A stretch of 64,000 nucleotides of DNA from Alloboseaceae bacterium BT-24-1 (lineage in GTDB: Bacteria > Pseudomonadota > Alphaproteobacteria > Rhizobiales > Beijerinckiaceae). Made by a program: the position numbers and the translations under genes. The notes under the pieces were generated by a model. That model was given only the letters and a program-made list of their open reading frames with translations. It did no database searches and was not told where the DNA came from. Location: positions 248,001-312,000 of the forward strand of contig JAOYTL010000005.1 in assembly GCA_025846845.1 (NCBI GenBank). The letters run 5' to 3'. Positions 9,688 through 17,000 of this stretch are shown in pieces (positions within the stretch are counted from its first letter, which is position 1; every line of letters begins with the position of its first letter).

Positions 9688-10581
9688 ATGGCGATAACGG
9701 ATGGCTGGATCGCCGGCATCAAGAAGCAACCGCTCCTCCACGAGGGAGGCCAGCAGCCGAACCCGAAACTCGTCGTCATCCACTATTCCGTCACCGACAC
9801 GGTGGCGGATGCCGTCGCGGCTCTCAACCAGCAAAAGCTGAGCTACCACATCCTGATCGGCAAGGACGGCAAGGCCTGTCAGACGAGACCGTTCACGACG
9901 ACGGCAGCCCATCCGGGTCGCAGCAACTGGAAGCGCGTGAAGAACGTTCGCTCCGTCAGCACGGAACAGGTCGGCTCGATCGGGATCTGCCTGATGAACA
10001 TGGGCTATGCCCATGGCGCCCGGCCGCATGCGGACGGTAGACTGGTCTACAATCCCAACGACCAAAGCATGAAAACCTGGGAGACTTATCCCGCGGCGCA
10101 GATCCAGACCTGCAACAGCATCGTCGCCGACATCATCTCAACCTATCCGATCGGTGATGCGGTGGGACACCATGACGTCGCGATCATGGGCAAGTTCGAT
10201 CCGGGCCCGCTGTTCGATTTCGCTCCGCTCCTGGCGCTTCTGCCCTCGAAGCCGGGCCTCGGCCTGCAGACCACCGTTCACGCGCCCGGCGGCGCGATTT
10301 CCCTGCGGGAGGATCGCCGCGGGAACGGCAAAATCATCACCAAGCTGCCGCACGGCAGGAAAATCCATGTCCGCTCCGTCGCCTATGGTCCGCCCGCGAT
10401 GAGCTTGGACGGCGTCCCCGACAATGCCGGCAACCGCAAGAAGCGCTGGCTGACCGCCTGGGCCTCGGTCGCTATTGGCGAGGACGACCGCCATGACGGC
10501 TACGTCCACATGAAAGGGCTGGCGGACAGCCCGCTGCATCCGGACCTGAAGGACAAGCTCAAACAGTTACCGGGCGATTGA
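9688..10581 (+). CDS. N-acetylmuramoyl-L-alanine amidase (Amidase_2) with C-terminal SH3-like domain
   Basis: Cleaves the amide between muramic acid and the stem peptide of peptidoglycan. It has 297 residues from the ATG at 9688, which is preceded by GAGAAGGGGA. The Amidase_2 domain spans about residues 20-185, with zinc ligands His32 (VVIHYS), His161 (VGHHD) and Asp171 (KFDPGP), and Lys169 nearby. Residues about 190-285 look like a bacterial SH3 domain (SLREDRRGNGKIITKLPHGRKI). No signal peptide is visible, so export or release at lysis is needed for it to act. The next gene is a lysozyme, giving two complementary wall-cutting activities. Confidence 0.85.
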   Translation: MAITDGWIAGIKKQPLLHEGGQQPNPKLVVIHYSVTDTVADAVAALNQQKLSYHILIGKDGKACQTRPFTTTAAHPGRSNWKRVKNVRSVSTEQVGSIGICLMNMGYAHGARPHADGRLVYNPNDQSMKTWETYPAAQIQTCNSIVADIISTYPIGDAVGHHDVAIMGKFDPGPLFDFAPLLALLPSKPGLGLQTTVHAPGGAISLREDRRGNGKIITKLPHGRKIHVRSVAYGPPAMSLDGVPDNAGNRKKRWLTAWASVAIGEDDRHDGYVHMKGLADSPLHPDLKDKLKQLPGD

Positions 10582-10596
10582 GCCAGGAGCCCAGCA

Positions 10597-11130
10597 ATGG
10601 CGAAGATGACATTTTCCAAGAACGGGCTGCGCGAACTGATCGGTCACGAAGCGATCGTTCAAACCCGCTATCGCGACTCCAAGGGTATCTGGACGATCGG
10701 TGTCGGGCACACGGCCAGTGCCGGGTTGCCCAACCCGAAGACCTATCACGGTGAGATGTCGATCCCAGAGGTAATCGAACTTTATCTCGACGATCTCGGC
10801 AGCTACATCGCGGCGGTGAACAAGGCGCTCAAGGTCATTGTTTCGCAGACGGAGTTCGACGCGCTGGTCTCGTTCCACTTCAACACGGGCGGGATCAACA
10901 AGGCAGCGCTCGTCACCTCGCTCAACGCGGAGGACCTCAAGAAGGCCGCGGCACAGTTCCTGAATTGGCAGAAGCCGCCTGAAATCCTCAAGCGCCGCAC
11001 GAAGGAGCAGAAGCTGTTCTCAACCGGCGCCTATCAGAACGGCGGCAGGGCCTTGCTGGTTCCAGCCGATGACGACGGAACCGTCCGATGGGATAAAGGC
11101 AAGCCGATCGATCTGACACAGTGGCTATGA
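10597..11130 (+). CDS. Phage-type lysozyme, glycoside hydrolase family 24
   Basis: Muramidase of the T4 lysozyme type, 177 residues. The catalytic triad Glu18 (IGHEA), Asp27 (RYRDSKG) and Thr33 (IWTIGVGHT) has exactly the Glu11-Asp20-Thr26 spacing of T4 lysozyme, so the enzyme is probably active. No signal peptide or SAR helix is visible. It sits 15 bases after the amidase and before a trypsin-like gene. GH24 enzymes are usually phage endolysins, but there is no phage structural gene nearby. It is therefore either a domesticated endolysin or a toxic effector. Confidence 0.88.
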   Translation: MAKMTFSKNGLRELIGHEAIVQTRYRDSKGIWTIGVGHTASAGLPNPKTYHGEMSIPEVIELYLDDLGSYIAAVNKALKVIVSQTEFDALVSFHFNTGGINKAALVTSLNAEDLKKAAAQFLNWQKPPEILKRRTKEQKLFSTGAYQNGGRALLVPADDDGTVRWDKGKPIDLTQWL

Positions 11131-11270
11131 CGCCCGCTCCTCATGCCGGGACTGCTGCGGAAGCCCAGGCATTGTGGGGTTGGCGCCCACTCCCACGCCG
11201 CCGGCGAGCTATCAAGCTGGCAGCACCGGGAAACTCGAAGACTTCAGACCAAAATTGCCGGGACGACGAC

Positions 11271-12893
11271 ATGACGTTTCGACCGCCTGCAAACCGAGCG
11301 ATCCTGATCCGCTCACAGATGCCTGCTGCGGAAAATCCGGATCACGACTTCGGCACGGGCTATCTGGTTGGCCCCGGCAAGATCGTCACTGCCCTGCACG
11401 TCGTCACGAAGGCGACGACGGTGCCGATCGAGGCACTTGCCGTGGAAGTGTGCCGGCCGGCCCTGCGCTTCGGCAGGAATCTCTGGGCCGCGGAGAACTG
11501 GGCGACGGCACGCCTGATCTGGCCGCCGGCCGGTCACGACGCGACGGGATGCGATATCGCCGTCCTGCAGGTCGACAACGGCGCAAGGCATGAATTCTTT
11601 CGCGACATCGACGATGAGGAAAAACAATACGGTGTACATCCCCTCCCGATCGTGCAGGCAGCGCGTCTGGAGCGCTATCAAAGCGTGGAAGTCACCGGAT
11701 ATGGCTTCCCCCGCCCCTCTCTTTCCACGGGCACCGACAAAATTTTTGTCACCGAAAGCGCCGATGTCTCTGGCGACCTGACGAACGAACTCATCTACCC
11801 GCAAGGCGGCGGTGCCAAGGTGCGCTTGTCCTACACCTTGCAGTCGGAGGGCACTACCGACGATACGTCATATAATGCATGGGCCGGCGCTTCCGGCGCG
11901 CTCTTGCATCTGGAGGGTAGCTCGCCAGAAGCGGCAAAAGCCGTCGCGATCTTGTGCCGCGCGAGCACGCGCAATCGACATCAACTCTACGCGGTGCCGC
12001 TGAGCCGTGCGGGCGATCAGAAACTGCCGCCAGAAAGCAGTTTCTGGACCGCTTCGGGCATGGCGGAACCGGGGCCGATTCCGGCTGCTGATTTTCCCGC
12101 GCTGATACGTCAGAAATCAAGCCAAAGGCAGGCCGTGGATCGGCTGCCTCATCTCATCGACCAGAGTGGGCAGGTCATGCGTGTACTCAAACGCACCGAT
12201 CACCAACGTAATTCGGGTGCCAACCTGCGGCCGACCTTCTTTCTCGGCAGCTTTCGGTCCGGCAGCGATCGCGTCGACTTGTTCCATGCGCGGATCGGAC
12301 ACGAGCTCCGGGTCAAATACGAAGGGTGGCCCGAGGTCGATGATCTCGCCAGCCATACCCGTTATCGCGACGCCTTCACGATCGAGATCGATGAGGAGGG
12401 TTCGAAAGAGGAGACCGTCGAGCGCGGCGTACAGACTCTTGTCGACGCCTGCCTCACCAATATCTGCAGGAATGGCAACGCGGATCCGATCATCGATCCG
12501 CTCGGTAAGCATCTCGGCTTCTGCAAGTTGCCCAAGGGATTTTCCATCGATTGCCTCACCCGGATCATCGAGACGGCAACGCCGCGACTGGCCTTCGTCC
12601 CTGCAGACAGCAACGCTGCCCCGATCGTCGTCCTCTTCATGCTGCCGCACGACCAGACGCTGCCGGACAGCGTGGCACCGCTGCAGGGCCTGCCTGCCTT
12701 CGAAAATATCGATGGGACGGACCTCACGGCGTTCGTCAACCGCGCCAACCGCCTGCTTGCCAATGCTCGCCTGCAGCTGGCGATCGACGAACTGCGATTG
12801 CGCCAGCAGATCCAGCAGAACACGAACAACACGGCGCTGTGGACGATGGATCAGTTCCACACCGCCTTTTCGCAATATGCACAGCAATTATAG
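11271..12893 (+). CDS. Trypsin-like serine peptidase with large C-terminal domain
   Basis: A 540-residue protein. The N-terminal trypsin/HtrA-type fold (about residues 1-240) has His43 (TALHVV), Asp95 (CDIAVLQVD) and Ser208 (GASGALLHL), a complete catalytic triad. It starts with the GTGYLVGPGKIVTALHVV pattern of intracellular conflict-system trypsins and lacks a signal peptide. Residues about 280-520 form a second domain beginning RPTFFLGSFRSGSDRVDLFHARIG. It recalls the inactive-STAND-type sensor domains fused to such peptidases, but I cannot confirm this. The frame is open back to an ATG at 11127 that overlaps the lysozyme stop as ATGA, so an extra 48 residues are possible. It directly precedes the MoxR gene. 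Confidence 0.8.
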   Translation: MTFRPPANRAILIRSQMPAAENPDHDFGTGYLVGPGKIVTALHVVTKATTVPIEALAVEVCRPALRFGRNLWAAENWATARLIWPPAGHDATGCDIAVLQVDNGARHEFFRDIDDEEKQYGVHPLPIVQAARLERYQSVEVTGYGFPRPSLSTGTDKIFVTESADVSGDLTNELIYPQGGGAKVRLSYTLQSEGTTDDTSYNAWAGASGALLHLEGSSPEAAKAVAILCRASTRNRHQLYAVPLSRAGDQKLPPESSFWTASGMAEPGPIPAADFPALIRQKSSQRQAVDRLPHLIDQSGQVMRVLKRTDHQRNSGANLRPTFFLGSFRSGSDRVDLFHARIGHELRVKYEGWPEVDDLASHTRYRDAFTIEIDEEGSKEETVERGVQTLVDACLTNICRNGNADPIIDPLGKHLGFCKLPKGFSIDCLTRIIETATPRLAFVPADSNAAPIVVLFMLPHDQTLPDSVAPLQGLPAFENIDGTDLTAFVNRANRLLANARLQLAIDELRLRQQIQQNTNNTALWTMDQFHTAFSQYAQQL

Positions 12894-12905
12894 CGAGCGC
12901 CGGCC

Positions 12906-14048
12906 ATGTCCCAGAGTCTCGGCAAAGCCTATCAGGATGGCAAGATCGGCCCCGCTCTGACGGGGGCCCTCACGGGAAAGCAGCCGTCGGAGGCGGACAT
13001 TCGCAAGAGCGCCTACAACGCGCCAGGCGAGCTTGCCGATGCGTTCTTCGTCGCCCTGGTCACGCGTCAGCCCCTGCTGCTGACCGGGTTGCCCGGCGTC
13101 GGCAAGACCGCCTTCGCCGAGCACGTCGCAGCCTGCATGGGGCTCGATCTGGAGATATTCAACGTCAAGACCCGCACGGAGGGGCGGGAGTTCCTCTATT
13201 CCTTCGACGATGTCGCTCGCTTCCGCGACGCCAATGACCGCGCCCTGATCGACTCCCACGTCCGGCGCGGCCTGGTCAACTACGTCACGCCGCACGGGCT
13301 CGGCCTCGCCATCCTGCGCGCGATCGGTCCGACTGCGATCGTGCAGCCCCAAGCTCTCGATCGCGCCTCGCCTCACATCCTGCCCGGCAGGACCTTCCAC
13401 GAAGTGTTCGGTCGCAAGGAGGGGGCCGAAGCGATGACCTTGCGCGAAGCCTTTCCGCAGGTCTTCCCGGACGACAAGCAGACCGAGCCGAAGCTCGTCG
13501 TGGTCCTGATCGACGAGATAGACAAGGCCCCGCGGGACGCGCCCAACGATCTGCTCGACGAATTCGATCGCATGCGCTTCGACATGAGGGAGGCCGGCAT
13601 CGGCGGCCTCTGCGCGCCGCAGAACTATCGTCCGATCGTCATCGTCACCTCCAATAATGAGCGCCAGCTGCCGCCTGCCTTCCTGCGCCGCTGCGTCTAT
13701 CATCATCTCGAACTCGCGCCGGACCGCCTCCAGGAAATCCTCGCCGCTCGCATGAAGGGCAACGGCAAGGACACGACACTCACCCCCGCTGCGGCGCAAA
13801 CGCTGGCGGCTCGTCTGACCAGGATCTTCACCGGTCTTCATCAGCAGCCCGGCCAGGCCGAGCGGCGGCCGGGGACAGCCGAATTCCTCGGCGCCGCTGC
13901 CGTCCTGCTGGCCGAGCCCAATCAGGCCGCCGTCATGGGCAGCTGGCGCGCGAACGCCGACCTGACCGGGCGGCTCGCCGCGGTGCTGGCGAAAACCAAT
14001 GATGAAGTGAGCGCAATCCGAAATGTGATCGAAACCATGCAGGACTAG
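12906..14048 (+). CDS. MoxR family AAA+ ATPase
   Basis: A 380-residue AAA+ ATPase of the MoxR clade; family members remodel proteins together with vWA-domain partners. Walker A is GLPGVGKT (residues 61-68), Walker B is VVLIDEID with Asp203-Glu204, sensor 1 is in IVTSNNERQLP and the arginine-finger region is AFLRRC. The C-terminal lid follows to residue 380. The gene begins 12 bases after the trypsin gene and ends 10 bases before the giant membrane protein that carries a vWA-like domain. A MoxR/vWA pair with associated peptidases is the core of known NTP-dependent conflict systems. Confidence 0.9.
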   Translation: MSQSLGKAYQDGKIGPALTGALTGKQPSEADIRKSAYNAPGELADAFFVALVTRQPLLLTGLPGVGKTAFAEHVAACMGLDLEIFNVKTRTEGREFLYSFDDVARFRDANDRALIDSHVRRGLVNYVTPHGLGLAILRAIGPTAIVQPQALDRASPHILPGRTFHEVFGRKEGAEAMTLREAFPQVFPDDKQTEPKLVVVLIDEIDKAPRDAPNDLLDEFDRMRFDMREAGIGGLCAPQNYRPIVIVTSNNERQLPPAFLRRCVYHHLELAPDRLQEILAARMKGNGKDTTLTPAAAQTLAARLTRIFTGLHQQPGQAERRPGTAEFLGAAAVLLAEPNQAAVMGSWRANADLTGRLAAVLAKTNDEVSAIRNVIETMQD

Positions 14049-14058
14049 GCGGCGAGCG

Positions 14059-17000
14059 ATGGGGTCGGTTCCCGACGTTCAAGGGCTGGACGGAGCGGCC
14101 CGGTTGCTGGCCGGGTCCCTGCGCCTTGTCGGGCATGACCTCGACGGTCTTTTCGACGCCTGCGCGCGCGCCGGATTGCCCATCGGCCGCAACGACGATC
14201 CCACGAGGCGCGCCAGGGCGGCCGAATTCCTGCATGAGCTGGCCATCGCCGGCCTACCGGTCGCCGACGCCGGGCAGCTGGCGCGCCTGCTGACGCCTGT
14301 CATCGCCACGGCTCCGGAGCATGCGGAGATTCTGCACCGCGTCATCCGCGAGCATGTCGCTTCCCGCGATACGAGGGCGGTTCGCGGGCTCACGCCGAAG
14401 ATTGTCGTCCAACCACCAGGCGGGACTGAGCGAGCGCCTGGAACCTGGCTCGGGCTGGCATGGGGACTTGCCCTCACCATCATGGCAGCGCTGGGCGCTT
14501 TGGCTCTGCTGGCCAGCCTGGGCTGGCTCGGCTATCTGTTTTTCACCGGCTTCGCCACATCCGGCAGTGGGCCAGTCGGCCCGGCTACCGTCCCACCGCC
14601 ACGCGGCCAGGGCGAGAATGCGGACTGGCTGCGGCTTCTCGCCGACATCGGCTGGCGCTCGATGGTGGCTACTCCGATAGCGCTCCTTGGCCTTTATTAT
14701 CTCTCGCGCTGGCAGTTGCGACGGCCAAATCCGCCGTCCGCCAGCGATGTGACACTGTCCCGCGGCGTTCCAGTCGCGAAATCCGGCTTTATGACGGGCG
14801 CCCGGGCCCGCGCCGCCAGCGAGAAGCTGCGGCGCTCGATCACGGTCCCGATCCGCGGGGTCGACGTGCCGCGCTCGATCGAAGCCTCGGCCCGGGCCGG
14901 CGGCTGGCCGATCGCGATCCCCCGGCGCTTGCGCGCCGAGCTCGGGACCGTCGTCATGCTCGACGTCGAGCGGCCGCAGCAGGCCTTCGGCTATCTGGCC
15001 GCGACCTTGCGGCTGCATTTCCGCGCCGTCGGCGTGCGGTATCAGGAGTACCATTTCGCCGGCACGCCGCGCTGGCTGCGTACGCCTGCCGGCAGCCGGG
15101 TCAGTGGCCTGGCGGAGCTCGCCGATCACCATGTCGGCGAACAGCTCGTCCTGGTCGGGGACGGCCTGCGCTTCACCAGACCAAATGGCGATCTCGATGC
15201 TGTCCTCGCCGATTGCATCGAGCGGTTCGAACGCGTGATCTGGCTGACGCCGACGCCAGCCGACAGCTTCGGAACCGCCGAGCTCGCCATGGCCAGGCGC
15301 GGCGCGACGGTCGTCACCATCGGCGGGCACGGCCTTGCAACGCTGGCGCGAGCCCTGGCTGGTGGCGAGATACCTTTGCCCGTGCCGGAATCCCTCGGCC
15401 GGGGTGTGGACGGCTTCCTGCGCAGCCTGGTCGAGATGAAGCGCGAACTGCTCGCGCGCGACGCCCCGGCGGCCGACTGGATCGGGAGGCTGGTCCGCGG
15501 GCTGCGCGATTATCTCGGCCGGGATGGCTGGCGCGTGCTCGGCGGGCTCGCCGTGCTGCGGCGCTTCGATGCGGAAACCACGGTCGGGCTCGGGCGGGCG
15601 CTACTCGAGCGCGATGTCGAGCCCGAGGATCTCGGCCGGCTGGCGCGCCTGCCCTGGATGGCCGAAGGATCGATGCCGGCCTGGCTGCGCAGCGCCATCC
15701 TGCGCGATCTGTCGCCGCATGCGGCCAATCAGGTCCGCAACGGCGTAGCGCAATGGCTCGCCTTGGCCGGCCGGAGCGACGGCTATTCCCAGGACGAGAT
15801 CCGCGCCGGGCTCGACCGCGACATGACCGGTCCGGCCTATCTCGTCACGCGGGCGGGAGCGCTGCCCACAGGCCATGACGATCCGCTGTTCCGCCTCGCA
15901 CTTGCCGGCGCGGAGCTGCCGACTCCGGCCGAGGCGGCGGCGCGTAGCCTGACGCCGCTGGCGGCAAGCGGCCGGCGCGATCAGAGACTGGAGCGTCTTG
16001 CCGCGATAGCCATCTGCATCGCAACCGCACTGGCATTCGTCTACGCGGGCACGATCGCCGGCGGGCTCGACTGGCTGCGGCGGTGGGTCTTTGCGTCTTT
16101 CAACCCCGGCATCGAATTTGGAAGATTTGCTGCGCTTGCGAGCATTGCCTCGAATTTGCTGGCGTTCTTCTCCTGGTTGCTGATCTGCTGGTCGAGGCCT
16201 GAAGCCGGATGGGCCGAGCGCAAGCTCGTGTCCTGGACCCGGATCGGCTTCCGGCGAGCCGACGAGCTCGCGCCGAACCAGCCGCGAAAACTCCCCTGGT
16301 GGTCGCCCTGGCACTATGAATCCTCAGCCGACGGCAAGGGGTGGAGCGTCGTCGGCGGCTTCTCCGGGAACGGCGGCTCGCTCCTGCCGTTCGTAAGTCC
16401 CAGCCTGCGCTTTGTCCTTGGGCAGCTCTTGCCGATCAAGGGAGTCACGACCGCCGATCAGTTCGAGTGCCAGATCGGCTGGCCCCTCCATCGCCTGATC
16501 GGTGACAGCGTCTCGCGAGGGTTGGCGAGCCAAGCGGTCGACGGAAGGGTCGAACGGGAGATCCGTGGCGCGCGCGATACGCTGATTCTGCGCATCCGTC
16601 TGCGCGGCGGCGCTTACGTTCCGGTTCCCGTTTCAGCCGGTGTCTCGTTGGGTGCGGTCCCACTGCTGTTCGCCTGGCTTGCAGTAGCCGGCGCGGCCAT
16701 GGTGGAGATCAGCGACACCCCGCTATCCTCCGAGCAGGGACTCATCCATCTCTTCCTGCTTTCTGCGCTTTGCACCTTATGCTGGCTTCATGTTTGCCCA
16801 TCTGGGGCAATTGACCGTCAGTCGGGAGCTCCATCGACCGCATCATCAAACCCCGCCGGACCGCCAACATCGGCTTCGAGGAAATCTCTGCAGGGTGCCG
16901 AGCCCGCTGCCGCACCGTCCTCGACGATGGCGCGCATTGTTCGGGCGCTGCTACCCACTGCCTCTCTCTTGCTCGTCGCCGCCACAGTGGATGTCAGTAT

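Noticed and set aside
10597..11130. GH24 lysozyme as evidence of a prophage
   Set aside because: No capsid, tail, terminase, integrase or holin-like phage gene is visible on either side; the neighbours are a peptidase/MoxR system.
11127..11270. Upstream extension of the trypsin gene from an ATG overlapping the lysozyme stop
   Set aside because: Not ruled out, but the extra 48 residues show no signal peptide or domain, while the ATG at 11271 matches the usual start of such trypsins.
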